Below are positions 44,570 through 53,101 of a stretch of DNA of 64,000 nt, one piece after another. The stretch is from positions 62,001-126,000 of the forward strand of contig CAWCKS010000009.1 in assembly GCA_963796195.1 (NCBI GenBank). Reading direction: 5' to 3'. Below the pieces are notes generated by a model. The model searched no databases, was not told the DNA's origin, and saw nothing but the letters and a program-made list of their open reading frames with translations. Numbering within the stretch: the first letter of the stretch is position 1; every line of letters starts with the position of its first letter. The stretch is from CAWCKS01 sp963796195 (GTDB lineage Bacteria > Pseudomonadota > Alphaproteobacteria > Rhizobiales > Xanthobacteraceae). Both the position numbers and the translations under genes were made by a program.

Positions 44570-44630
44570 GTGGAATCTCCAGGGGGTTCAGTTGGGAAAG
44601 ACGCTCAAGCCGTGGCCACGAACTTGATTT

Positions 44631-44648
44631 TTGTACTGTTCCGTACAA
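44631..44648. promoter_or_regulatory. Candidate TetR operator between the GST and TetR genes
   Basis: Perfect inverted repeat TTGTAC-N6-GTACAA (TTGTACTGTTCCGTACAA). A third half site, GGTACAA, lies at the TetR start codon (44681). The position in a 109-bp divergent gap fits autorepression plus control of the GST gene. Confidence 0.65.
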
Positions 44649-44678
44649 TTCTAAGCCGGTCAACGAATAGTTTGCGAG

Positions 44679-45370
44679 ATGGTACAAAAAACTGTCAGCA
44701 GGATGCGCAAGGTGCCGAAGCGGGGCGCCGCGACGGCTTCGGCAAAGCCGGGCGCCCCGAAGAAACGCGGCCGGCCGCGCGCCTATGATCCCGATCTCGC
44801 ACTGACGCAGGCGATGGACGCGTTCTGGAAGGACGGCTTTGCCGGGACCTCGCTCGACGAACTGTCGGCGGCGACCGGCATGAACCGGCCGAGCCTCTAC
44901 GGCGCGTTCGGCGACAAGCGCGAGCTCTATATCAAGGCCTACCAGCACTATCGCGACCGCTCGCGCGCCGCCACGGTCGAATTGCTCAATCAGGGTTTGC
45001 CGCTGCGCCAGCTGCTGCAGCGCATATTCGATCTTGCGCTCGACATCTATTTCTCGGGCGAGGAGGGCCCGCGCGGCTGCTTTACCGTCCTGACCGCAGC
45101 CTCCGACGCGGTGTTCGATCCGGAAATCCGCGCAATGGTGCAGAGCGCGGTGCGCGAGATGGACCGCGCCTTTGCCAATGTCTTCAAGGCGGCGCAGGCC
45201 AGGGGCGAACTCGTCGGTCAGCGCCGATCCCGAGGCGCTGGCAACCCTTTTGACCGCGACGATTCACACCGTTGCGGTGCGCGCGCGGGCGCGGGTGCCG
45301 CGCAAGGAGCTCGAGGAGCATCGCGAAAGGCCTGATCGACTTGATCTGTGGACCGGCGCCCTCGCGCTGA
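44679..45370 (+). CDS. TetR/AcrR family regulator, two frameshifts
   Basis: About 230 residues: an N-terminal basic stretch (KKRGRPRAYDPD), the HTH domain (AFWKDGFAGTSLDELSAATG, NRPSLYGAFGDKRELY) and a ligand domain. The frame breaks near 45222 (GELV continues as VSADPEALATLLTATIHTVA) and near 45318 (RKELEE continues as IAKGLIDLICGPAPSR), ending at 45370. Both are single-base shifts in well-conserved sequence, so errors are likely. It probably controls itself and the divergent GST gene. Confidence 0.82.
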
Positions 45371-45411
45371 GCCGCCATCTTCGCGTTAAGGATGACGCGC
45401 CGGCCACTTTG

Positions 45412-45420
45412 ATGTAAATG
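45412..45420. promoter_or_regulatory. Half operator ATGTAAATG before the second TetR gene
   Basis: ATGTAAATG followed at 45426 by CACAT, an imperfect version of the perfect palindrome at 46153-46171. It lies nine bases before the regulator's start codon, consistent with autoregulation. Confidence 0.5.
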
Positions 45421-45428
45421 CCTCTCAC

Positions 45429-46097
45429 ATGAGCTGGCGAAAAGAGCGCCGTCGCGCGGAGCGCGGCTATCACCACGGAAACCTGAAAGAGGCACTGGTC
45501 CAGGCCGCGCTTGATCTGATCGCGCAGAAGGGACCGGCCGGCTTCACCTTTGCAGAGGCCGCGCGCTCGGCCGGGGTGAGCCCGGCCGCGCCCTATCGCC
45601 ATTTTCGCGACCGCGACGAATTGCTGGCGAGCATTGCGCAGCGCGGCTTCGAGCAGTTCGAGGCGCGCTTGAATGCGGCGTGGGATGATGGCCGGCCCAA
45701 CACCATCACCGCGTTCGAACGTCTCGGCAAAGCCTATCTCGCCTTCGCGCACGAGGATCCGGCGTCGTACTCGGCGATGTTCGAATCAGGCCTGCCAATC
45801 AACGCTCATCCGGCACTCTCTGCCGCGAGCGAACGCGCGTTCGCGGTGATTCGCGCCGCCGCCGAGCGGCTCGCCGCGTTGACGCCGCCCGGCGTCTCGC
45901 GTCCGCCGGCGATGATGATGGCGCTCCACATCTGGTCGCTGTCCCACGGCATCGCCTCGCTGTTCGCCCGCGGCGACGAGGCCCGCCACCGCTTGCCGAT
46001 GTCGCCGGACGATCTGTTGGAGGCGGGGGTCCTCATCTACTTGCGAGGCCTGGGTTTTCCGCTCGGCGACACGGCCTCCGACGCGCCGCGCAAGTAA
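45429..46097 (+). CDS. TetR/AcrR family regulator with WHG-type C-domain
   Basis: A 222-residue repressor: YHHGNLKEALVQAALDLIAQ and FAEAARSAGVSPAAPYRHFRDRDELL are the HTH, and MALHIWSLSHGIASLFARGD marks the WHG (TetR_C_13/33-like) effector domain. Intact. It sits 58 bases behind the frameshifted TetR gene. The matching ATGTAAAT sites before it and before the downstream DUF2852 gene suggest that it regulates both. Confidence 0.9.
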   Translation: MSWRKERRRAERGYHHGNLKEALVQAALDLIAQKGPAGFTFAEAARSAGVSPAAPYRHFRDRDELLASIAQRGFEQFEARLNAAWDDGRPNTITAFERLGKAYLAFAHEDPASYSAMFESGLPINAHPALSAASERAFAVIRAAAERLAALTPPGVSRPPAMMMALHIWSLSHGIASLFARGDEARHRLPMSPDDLLEAGVLIYLRGLGFPLGDTASDAPRK

Positions 46098-46152
46098 ATG
46101 TGATGCCTCGGCCCGCGCCCCGTCTTGACTTTCCGCGGCGGACGGATTATTC

Positions 46153-46171
46153 ATGTAAATGTTATTTACAT
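46153..46171. promoter_or_regulatory. Candidate TetR operator upstream of the DUF2852 gene
   Basis: Perfect palindrome ATGTAAATgttATTTACAT, about 40 bases before the DUF2852 start. A related half site precedes the adjacent TetR gene (45412). AT-rich island in GC-rich DNA. Confidence 0.7.
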
Positions 46172-46210
46172 TCACCGATGGCCGAAAAGCCATCTTCGCG
46201 GAGAAGCGCC

Positions 46211-46720
46211 ATGTCGAACACCGCAGAGTACGAGCGATGGGGCCGCCCGGGCTGGGCCGGCGACCATCGGAGTTTCTTCGATAGACCCTGGCACCCTGGC
46301 TGGATCGTGCTCACGGTGCTGGGCTTCATTGTGTGGTGGCCGCTCGGCCTCGCGCTTCTCTTCTTCACACTTGGGAGCAGACGAATGATGGGATGCATGG
46401 GCCGCCGCGATGATCGCTGGCAAGACCGGTCCGCGCGGTTTCAGGAGAAGATGGACCGCATGCAATACAAGATGGAGCGGTTCCGCTCGCGCATGGAAGG
46501 TCGCAACTACTACGGCCCCACGAGCGGCAATCGGGCCTTTGACGAATATCGCGAAGAGACGCTGAAGCGTCTTGAGGAAGAGCAGTCCGAGTTCAAGGGC
46601 TTTTTGGATCGCCTGCGCCACGCCAAGGACAAGGCCGAGTTCGACCAGTTCATGAACGAGCGCCGCAACCGCCCGACACCGCCGCCTCCGCCGGCCGATC
46701 AACAGCCTCCGCAGAGCTGA
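46211..46720 (+). CDS. DUF2852 family membrane protein
   Basis: A 169-residue protein: one hydrophobic segment (about 28-52, WIVLTVLGFIVWWPLGLALLFF) followed by a highly charged helical region (FQEKMDRMQYKMERFRSRME, LEEEQSEFKGFLDRLRHAKD) and a proline-rich tail. The family is alphaproteobacterial, of unknown function. ATG at 46211 with GGAGAA about seven bases before it. The palindromic operator upstream and the neighbouring TetR gene suggest inducible expression. Confidence 0.85.
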   Translation: MSNTAEYERWGRPGWAGDHRSFFDRPWHPGWIVLTVLGFIVWWPLGLALLFFTLGSRRMMGCMGRRDDRWQDRSARFQEKMDRMQYKMERFRSRMEGRNYYGPTSGNRAFDEYREETLKRLEEEQSEFKGFLDRLRHAKDKAEFDQFMNERRNRPTPPPPPADQQPPQS

Positions 46721-46740
46721 CAGCCCCCGTCAGCTTGCGA

Positions 46741-46786
46741 CGCATGTCCGGAAAAGTGGATACCGGTTTTCCGAACAGGACATGCG
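46741..46786. repeat. Rhizobial intergenic palindrome (GCGCATGTCC family), copy 2
   Basis: CGCATGTCC at 46741-46749 pairs with GGACATGCG at 46778-46786, with inner GGAAAA/TTTTCC arms. Close match to 2770-2818. It lies just behind the DUF2852 gene and directly before a strong terminator. Confidence 0.8.
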
Positions 46787-46795
46787 CAATTGAAG

Positions 46796-46831
46796 AGCCG
46801 CCCGTCTGCATCGCAGGCGGGCGGCTTTTTT
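46796..46831 (+). terminator. Strong Rho-independent terminator
   Basis: 14-pair stem AGCCGCCCGTCTGC/GCAGGCGGGCGGCT (one G-T pair) with a 3-base loop, followed by six T. Ends the DUF2852 transcript. Confidence 0.9.
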
Positions 46832-46988
46832 GCTGACGAAGACGCTCATCGTCGTCGCGCCCGGCCAGCCGATACCTCGATGGCTTTGGCACCAAGGAAT
46901 CCAATCCAGCACATATAGGTCAGTATTATTGACATAAATGCCGATTTCCGCGATGTTGTGCGGACAAGGTCAGCAGAGGCAGGCATCC

Positions 46989-48230
46989 ATGGTGACGGAA
47001 GCAGCGTTCGCGACGCGCACGGCGCGCATGAAGGCATCGGAAATCCGTGAGCTGCTCAAGCTGCTGGATCGGCCTGACATCATCTCCTTCGCCGGCGGCA
47101 TTCCTGATCCTGCACTCTTCCCGGGCGAAGTCTTCGGGCAAGCCTATCGAAGCATCCTCGCCGGCGACGGCGCACGGTCGGCCCTGCAATACTCGGTCAG
47201 CGAGGGCTATCCTCCCTTGCGCGGATGGCTGGTCGACCAGATGGCGAGGCTCGGCATCACCTGCTCCCTCGACAACGTCTTCATTGTCTCGGGTTCGCAG
47301 CAGGCGCTCGACTATCTTGGCAAGCTGTTCCTGTCGCCAGGAGATACGGCACTCGTCACATGGCCGACCTATCTCGGCGCGCTTCAGGCGTTCAATGCCT
47401 ATGAGCCGGCTTACGACCAGCTCTCGCTCGGCAATCGTACGGGCAACTCCTATCGTCAGGCCGCTGCCGCGGCGGGCGGGCGGGCGAAGTTCGCCTATCT
47501 CTCCGCGGATTTTGCTAATCCGACCGGCGAGACCCTTACGTTATCGGAGCGCGAGCGGCTCCTGGACCTCGCTGAGGAACTCGACATCGCTGTTGTCGAG
47601 GACGCGGCCTACCAGGCGCTGCGCTATGACGGCGAACCGATCCCGCCGATTCTGGCGCTCGAGCTCGCGCGCAAGGGCGACGACATCGAGCGGACGCGAA
47701 CGATCTATTGCGGCAGCTTCTCGAAAACCCTCTCGCCTGGGCTGCGCGTCGGTTTTGTTGTGGCGAGTAGCGCTGTCATCAGCAAGCTGGTCTTGATCAA
47801 GCAGGCCTCGGATCTGCATTCGTCCACTATCAACCAGATGGCGATCGCCGAGGTCGCCGCGGCAATTTTCGATCGCCAGGTGACGCGCATTCGAGGCGTC
47901 TACAAGCACCGCCGTGACTCTATGCTCGCGGCTCTCGAACGATACATGCCGGCGACCGTCGCCTGGACCCGTCCGGAAGGCGGCATGTTTGTCTGGTTGA
48001 CGCTGCCATCCGGCATCGATGCGGCCGAATTGCTCGACAAAGCGATCAAGACGAAGAAGGTTGCCTTCGTCCCGGGCCAGGCCTTCCACGCTGACGGCTG
48101 CGGCGCAAATACACTGCGCATCAGCTTCTCGTGCGCTGACGAACCTGCGATCGAAGAGGGCATCGCGCGGCTGGGCGGGCTCGTCGGCGACGAGATCGGT
48201 CGGCTTGCCGGGAAGCGGACGCCCGCATAA
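46989..48230 (+). CDS. PLP-dependent aminotransferase (2-aminoadipate transaminase-like)
   Basis: A 413-residue class I/II aminotransferase: ISFAGGIPDPALFPGEVF, LQYSVSEGYPPLRGWL, SGSQQALDYLGKLFLSPGD, and the PLP lysine in GSFSKTLSPGLRVGF. Closest by pattern to 2-aminoadipate/branched-chain aminotransferases related to the C-domain of MocR regulators; the amino donor is uncertain. The ATG at 46989 with AGAGGCAGG upstream is preferred to an ATG 17 codons earlier. A TTGACA box (46929) lies in the leader. Confidence 0.9.
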   Translation: MVTEAAFATRTARMKASEIRELLKLLDRPDIISFAGGIPDPALFPGEVFGQAYRSILAGDGARSALQYSVSEGYPPLRGWLVDQMARLGITCSLDNVFIVSGSQQALDYLGKLFLSPGDTALVTWPTYLGALQAFNAYEPAYDQLSLGNRTGNSYRQAAAAAGGRAKFAYLSADFANPTGETLTLSERERLLDLAEELDIAVVEDAAYQALRYDGEPIPPILALELARKGDDIERTRTIYCGSFSKTLSPGLRVGFVVASSAVISKLVLIKQASDLHSSTINQMAIAEVAAAIFDRQVTRIRGVYKHRRDSMLAALERYMPATVAWTRPEGGMFVWLTLPSGIDAAELLDKAIKTKKVAFVPGQAFHADGCGANTLRISFSCADEPAIEEGIARLGGLVGDEIGRLAGKRTPA

Positions 48231-48235
48231 GCGAC

Positions 48236-49099
48236 TCACCTCGCCGCGAACTCCGCAATATCCTTCGTCAGCCGCTCGGCATGGGTGACCGGCAACCCGT
48301 GCGGCGCGCCGTCGTATTCGATCATCCGCCAGTCGCGAAGAAACTTCGTGGTGCGGCGGCCGAACGCGATCGGGATCGAGGCGTCCGCGGTGCCGTGGAT
48401 GATCATCACGGGAATGTCGATCTTTTGCAGGTCGAGCCGCAGGTCGGTCTCCGCGAATGTGCGCTGTGTCTCGGCCGCCGCGCGGAATGACGACTGCATC
48501 ATCATGGTGCGGGTCCAGTTGATGATGCCGGGCGACGTATCGGGCATAAAGAACGGACCCGAATTGTCCTCCAGCCATTTGGCGCGGTTTGCGGCGTAGG
48601 CTGCCCGTCTGGTTGCGAAGAACGCCGGATCGACGCCGTCCGGGTTGTCGTCGAGCTTCAGCAAAGGTGGTGTGCCGCCGGCGACCAGCACGGCGCGCCG
48701 CACCCGCGCTGAACCGTGGCGTGCAAGGTAGCGCACGATTTCGTTGCCGCCGAGCGAATGGCCGACCAGCGTCACCTCGCGCAGGTCGAGCGCATCGATG
48801 ACGCAGGCAAGATCGTCGCTCAGTGTGTCGAGGTCGTAGCCGTCGCCGCAATCCTCAGAGCGGCCGCATCCGCGCCGGTCGTAGGCAACACAGCGAAAGC
48901 CCTGCGTCGACAGCGGATACATCTGGTACTCCCAGAAATCCGAGCTCATCGACCAGGCATGAACGAACAGGATCGGGGCGCCGCTGCCCCAGTCCTTGGT
49001 GTGCAAGCGGACGCCGTCCGATGTCGTGATGTCGATCTTGCGCTTCGCCCGCGCAGGGGTTTCGGGCGCGACAGGTTTGAGATTGGCTTGTGCGGTCAT
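48236..49099 (-). CDS. Alpha/beta hydrolase (esterase or haloperoxidase-like)
   Basis: A 287-residue hydrolase. Oxyanion region FVHAWSMSSDFWEYQM, nucleophile elbow VGHSLGGNE with catalytic serine, aspartate in HGTADASIP and histidine in GAPHGLPVTHAE complete the triad. This set resembles non-heme chloroperoxidase/arylesterase proteins. The start at 49099 (MTAQANLKPVAPETP) follows AAGGAAATCGAC, a proper ribosome-binding site; longer starts are rejected. Convergent with the aminotransferase gene. Confidence 0.88.
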   Translation of the reverse strand: MTAQANLKPVAPETPARAKRKIDITTSDGVRLHTKDWGSGAPILFVHAWSMSSDFWEYQMYPLSTQGFRCVAYDRRGCGRSEDCGDGYDLDTLSDDLACVIDALDLREVTLVGHSLGGNEIVRYLARHGSARVRRAVLVAGGTPPLLKLDDNPDGVDPAFFATRRAAYAANRAKWLEDNSGPFFMPDTSPGIINWTRTMMMQSSFRAAAETQRTFAETDLRLDLQKIDIPVMIIHGTADASIPIAFGRRTTKFLRDWRMIEYDGAPHGLPVTHAERLTKDIAEFAAR

Positions 49100-49230
49100 G
49101 TCGATTTCCTTGGCGATCTCCGTGGTGGCGATGGACTGATGCCACCACGAACAGGTCAAGCTTGCGATTACCTCGCTGGTAAGCACCGCTCGGATTGAGC
49201 TAGGCTATCGCCGCCGGCAGATGGTGCGAG

Positions 49231-49899
49231 ATGACTGACGACGCCAACGAATTGCCCGAATTGAAACTGACCCGCACCAAGCAGAAGTGGGCGCGGGAAG
49301 GGCGCTTCCTCACCGGCAGGACCGCACGCCCCGAACAGCAGCGCTTGCCGCCGGGACAGCACTTGACGCGCGACTGGCCGGTGCTGGATCTTGGCATCGT
49401 GCCGAATGTACCGCTCCACGGCTGGCGGCTCGATCTCTATGGCGCGATCGAACATCCCGTGAGCTGGGACTGGAGCGCGTTTTCGAAGCTGCCGCAGTCG
49501 AAATTCGTCAGCGACATCCACTGCGTCACCACCTGGTCGCGCTACGACAACGCCTGGCGGGGCGTGTCGACGCGCGACGTGCTCGACGTCGTGCATCCGA
49601 CCGACGACGCAAAAGCCGTGCTGCTCTATGCGAGCGACGGCTACACCACCAACCTGCTGCTGGAAGATTTTGCCGCCGAGGACGCGTTGTTCGTGTTCGG
49701 CTGGAACGACGCGCCGCTGACTGCGGAGCACGGCGGCCCGGTGCGTCTCGTCGTGCCGCATCTTTATTTCTGGAAGAGCGCGAAGTGGATCAAGGCGGTG
49801 GAATTCCTTAGCACGGATGCGCCGGGCTACTGGGAAGAGAACGGCTACCACATGCGCGGCGATCCGTGGAAAGAGCAGCGCTACTCCGGCGACGAGTGA
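49231..49899 (+). CDS. Sulfite oxidase-like molybdenum-cofactor oxidoreductase
   Basis: A 222-residue protein with the molybdopterin-binding domain of the sulfite oxidase/YedY group: DIHCVTTWSRYDNAWRGV holds the molybdenum-ligating cysteine, and GGPVRLVVPHLYFWKSAKW follows as expected. No signal peptide and no dimerisation domain, so a short cytoplasmic form; the substrate is not known. Its 3' end overlaps the convergent membrane-protein gene by 19 bases. Confidence 0.88.
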   Translation: MTDDANELPELKLTRTKQKWAREGRFLTGRTARPEQQRLPPGQHLTRDWPVLDLGIVPNVPLHGWRLDLYGAIEHPVSWDWSAFSKLPQSKFVSDIHCVTTWSRYDNAWRGVSTRDVLDVVHPTDDAKAVLLYASDGYTTNLLLEDFAAEDALFVFGWNDAPLTAEHGGPVRLVVPHLYFWKSAKWIKAVEFLSTDAPGYWEENGYHMRGDPWKEQRYSGDE

Positions 49900-50684
49900 C
49901 GCGCTCGGTCATCGTTGACGTCGAGCCTGGTGGTCTTTCCGTTGCCGGTGAGCTCCACATGCACGGGAATTTGCTTGTTTGAGCCGCTGCCGTGCTGAAA
50001 GCCGAACAGCGTCTTCAAGCCGATCATGATCAGCAGCGGCGCCTCGCTGCCATAGGAGCGTGCCAGCATCGCGCCAACGATGACGGCGACCTGCATGATC
50101 GCGATGCGGCCGAGCATGCCTCCGACGACCGGGCCCACGCCGTCGGACGGCTTCGGAGTCTCCGTCACGAAGGACGTTCGCATCGGATAGAGCCGACGTT
50201 CGATCGTACCGACGAAGTCGGGCCGGGCGGCCGAGTGGCAGAACCCGGCAAATCCGGCAAGGAATGTGAGTGTCAGCGGAACCCAGGCGCCGGAAGCAAT
50301 GACGAACTCGCGCACGAAGCTGATCGGGCCCGTGACGTGATGCGGCCAGTCGCCCGAGAACAGGACCCAGAGAAACAGGAGATGCGCGGCCATGAAGATG
50401 AGGGTCATGGCGCCGAACACCTCGACCAGAATGGCGTTGGTCGCGTGCTGGACCCGGCCATTCACGGTGACGTCGCCGAGCTGATCGCTCGGCAGCCGGG
50501 CAAGCGTCATCACCATCCAGAATCCGATGATGGCGGTTTCCATCCAGTACAGCATCAAGACCTGGAACGGATCGACCCCGAGGTACAGCACCCCGTACGC
50601 CGGCAGCAGGTTCGCCCCAAGCGCAAACAGATTGCGCATCAGAAGGGCGAAGCTCGCAACGCCGGACTTGAAAAATGAGGTCAT
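49881..50684 (-). CDS. DUF6498-like integral membrane protein
   Basis: A 267-residue protein with about six membrane helices (for example LMRNLFALGANLLPAYGVLY, MLYWMETAIIGFWMVMTLA, MTLIFMAAHLLFLWVLF) and a hydrophilic C-terminal tail. I think it belongs to the DUF6498 group, whose function is unknown. The start at 50684 is chosen because the helical part begins there; the upstream in-frame region is arginine-rich and not membrane-like. Divergent from the WYL regulator. Confidence 0.75.
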   Translation of the reverse strand: MTSFFKSGVASFALLMRNLFALGANLLPAYGVLYLGVDPFQVLMLYWMETAIIGFWMVMTLARLPSDQLGDVTVNGRVQHATNAILVEVFGAMTLIFMAAHLLFLWVLFSGDWPHHVTGPISFVREFVIASGAWVPLTLTFLAGFAGFCHSAARPDFVGTIERRLYPMRTSFVTETPKPSDGVGPVVGGMLGRIAIMQVAVIVGAMLARSYGSEAPLLIMIGLKTLFGFQHGSGSNKQIPVHVELTGNGKTTRLDVNDDRARHSSPE

Positions 50685-50832
50685 GAGGATCGATTCGTGA
50701 CGGTTTGGTGCGGCTGACGCTACCGGATCGGTCGCCCAAGCCCGGTTAAAAGTTCGCTGCTGCCTTGGTCGGGACCGGGTATCGGGGTAAAAGCGTCGTC
50801 CCGTTCGACTTCCACGCCAAGCCGCGAAAAAA

Positions 50833-51561
50833 ATGTCCCGTTCGGTCCGCCTGTTCGATCTGTTGCAAGCCCTGCGCCGGCACCGGCGCGCGGTGAGCGC
50901 CAACACGCTCGCCGAGGAGCTCGGCGTTTCCAAGCGCACCATCTATCGCGACATCGACGCGCTGATCGCGCTTGGCGCGCCGATCGATGGCGAGGCCGGT
51001 ATTGGCTATTTGATGCGACCAGGCTTCGTGCTGCCGCCTTTGATGTTCACCGAGGACGAGCTCGAGGCGCTCGCGCTCGGCGGCCTCTGGGTCAGGGAAC
51101 GCGCCGATCCCGAACTCGTCACCGCGGCCGCCGACGCACTCGCCAAGATCGCTGCCGTGCTGCCGGTGCCGCTGACCGCAACGCTCGATCATTCGCCGCT
51201 GGTGCCCGGCCGCTCAAAGCCGCTGGTCCATGACGTCATCGACCCGAAGGTCATTCGCGGGGCGATCCGGACGCAAAAGAAGCTGCGCATCGTCTATGCC
51301 GACGAGGCCGGCAAACAGACCAACCGCGTGGTCTGGCCGATCGCGCTGATCTACTACGAGGCGGTGCGTCTGGTGGTCGCCTGGTGTGAGCTGCGCGAGG
51401 CGTTCCGGCATTTCCGCTCCGACCGCATCTCCGAGATCGCCCAGCTCGAGGAACGCTATCCGAAGTCGCGCTCGACGCTGACCCAGGCCTGGCGCGACCA
51501 GGAGGAGGCCGAGCGGCGGGCCAATGCGCCGGACACGGTCCGGAACCAGGCCGCCGAATAG
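50833..51561 (+). CDS. YafY-type HTH and WYL domain regulator
   Basis: A 242-residue regulator: N-terminal winged helix (MSRSVRLFDLLQALRRHRRA, LAEELGVSKRTIYRDIDALI) and a WYL domain (RIVYADEAGKQTNRVVWPIALIYYEA, RLVVAWCELREAFRHFRSDRI). WYL regulators usually sense ligands or nucleic acids and act locally. Its likely target is the divergent membrane-protein gene or itself; no operator was found. Confidence 0.9.
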   Translation: MSRSVRLFDLLQALRRHRRAVSANTLAEELGVSKRTIYRDIDALIALGAPIDGEAGIGYLMRPGFVLPPLMFTEDELEALALGGLWVRERADPELVTAAADALAKIAAVLPVPLTATLDHSPLVPGRSKPLVHDVIDPKVIRGAIRTQKKLRIVYADEAGKQTNRVVWPIALIYYEAVRLVVAWCELREAFRHFRSDRISEIAQLEERYPKSRSTLTQAWRDQEEAERRANAPDTVRNQAAE

Positions 51562-51846
51562 GCGTAGGGGCCGCCAAGGCCTTGCAGACACCGGCCAAAA
51601 CAGGCCAAGAGGCGGTTCCGGTAACCGCTCCTTAACCATCGTTATCGTTTGGTTGAGGCGGGACTCGCCGTAGTTTGGACATCTTGGGCGGGAAATGAAG
51701 GCCGCGTTTTGGATCGCCCCACGCAGCATCATGGTGTTTGAACGGGTCGCGCCCGCCGGCGGTACGGCCTGCGGGTCTGTCGGGTCAACGCGTCTCGCCC
51801 GTGACGCCCAAATCGCTTTGACGGACCAGGGTTTGAGAGGACTGCC

Positions 51847-52557
51847 ATGAATCCCGCCGACGTGGCGCAGTCGGCCTTGCCGGTTGCCTCGGGCGTTTCG
51901 CTGATCGAACTTTTCTTTCACGCCCACTGGGTCGTGAAGCTCGTCATGCTCGGGCTGCTCGGCTGCTCGGTCTGGGTATGGGCGATCGCGATCGACAAGT
52001 GGTTCCTGTATGCCCGCACCAAGCGCGCGATGGACCGGTTCGAGCAGGCGTTCTGGTCCGGCGAATTGCTGGAGGAGCTCTACCGTTCGCTGTCGGCGAA
52101 GCCGACCACCTCGATGGCGGCCCTGTTCGTTGCCGCGATGCGCGAGTGGAAGCGCTCGTTCGATAGCTCATCCCGCTCCTTCGCTGGCTTGCAGACCCGG
52201 ATCGAGAAGGTCATGGACGTTTCGATCGCTCGGGAGATCGACCGGCTGGAACGGCGGCTGCTGGTGCTGGCGACGGTCGGCTCGGCCGGCCCGTTTGTCG
52301 GCCTGTTCGGCACCGTTTGGGGCATTATGACAAGCTTTCAGGCGATCGCGGCCTCGAAAAATACCTCTTTGGCCGTGGTCGCGCCGGGTATTGCGGAAGC
52401 GCTGTTTGCCACAGCCGTCGGCCTTATCGCTGCCATTCCAGCGACTATTTTCTATAATAAGTTCATCTCTGAGGTGAACCGGCAGGCCCAGCGTCTGGAG
52501 GGGTTCGCCGACGAGTTTTCCGCGATCCTGTCACGGCAGATCGACGAACGTGCGTAA
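51847..52557 (+). CDS. tolQ: Tol-Pal system protein TolQ
   Basis: A 236-residue inner-membrane protein with three helices: VKLVMLGLLGCSVWVWAIAI near the start, and LATVGSAGPFVGLFGTVWGIM and IAEALFATAVGLIAAIPATIF in the C-terminal half. TolQ and TolR form the proton-driven stator that energises TolA during division. The ATG at 51847 follows GAGAGGACTGCC. Intact, first of tolQRAB here. Confidence 0.95.
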   Translation: MNPADVAQSALPVASGVSLIELFFHAHWVVKLVMLGLLGCSVWVWAIAIDKWFLYARTKRAMDRFEQAFWSGELLEELYRSLSAKPTTSMAALFVAAMREWKRSFDSSSRSFAGLQTRIEKVMDVSIAREIDRLERRLLVLATVGSAGPFVGLFGTVWGIMTSFQAIAASKNTSLAVVAPGIAEALFATAVGLIAAIPATIFYNKFISEVNRQAQRLEGFADEFSAILSRQIDERA

Positions 52558-52618
52558 CAGTTTCAGCAGCGCGGACTAAAACGGGCCGCAACCGTATCGT
52601 GGGGATACCGGGCCAATC

Positions 52619-53101
52619 ATGGGGATGAGCGTTTCAGGGGCAGGAGGAGGTGGCGGTCGCCACCGGCGTCGCCGCGCGCCCGTGATGGCGGAGATCAACG
52701 TCACGCCGATGGTCGACGTGATGCTGGTGCTCCTGATCATCTTCATGGTCGCCGCGCCCCTGCTGACGACCAATATCCAGGTTGATCTGCCGTCGGCGCA
52801 AGGTGGCACGCTGACCAATGCCGAATCCGTGCCGCTCACCGTGTCGGTAAAGAAAACCGGCGGCAGTTGCGGCTCAACAGTCGACGTCTATCTCGGCGAT
52901 ACCGCGATCAACCTCGCCGACCTCGGGCCGAAGATGAAGGCGATCAAGGACGCCAAGACCGGCGGCGCCGCCGACAACAACGTCGTCTATATCCGCGGCG
53001 ACCGTGATGCCTGCTACACCGACATGATGAAGGTGCTTGGCCTCGCGCGCGACGCCGGCTTTCGCGCCAACATCGTGATCGTGCCGGAGCAGGGCTCGTG
53101 A
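52619..53101 (+). CDS. tolR: Tol-Pal system protein TolR
   Basis: A 160-residue protein with one N-terminal membrane helix containing the proton-path aspartate: MAEINVTPMVDVMLVLLIIF, then a periplasmic ExbD/TolR domain (YIRGDRDACYTDMMKVLGLA). The glycine/arginine-rich N-terminus precedes the helix. Its stop overlaps the tolA start by four bases. Intact. Confidence 0.95.
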   Translation: MGMSVSGAGGGGGRHRRRRAPVMAEINVTPMVDVMLVLLIIFMVAAPLLTTNIQVDLPSAQGGTLTNAESVPLTVSVKKTGGSCGSTVDVYLGDTAINLADLGPKMKAIKDAKTGGAADNNVVYIRGDRDACYTDMMKVLGLARDAGFRANIVIVPEQGS

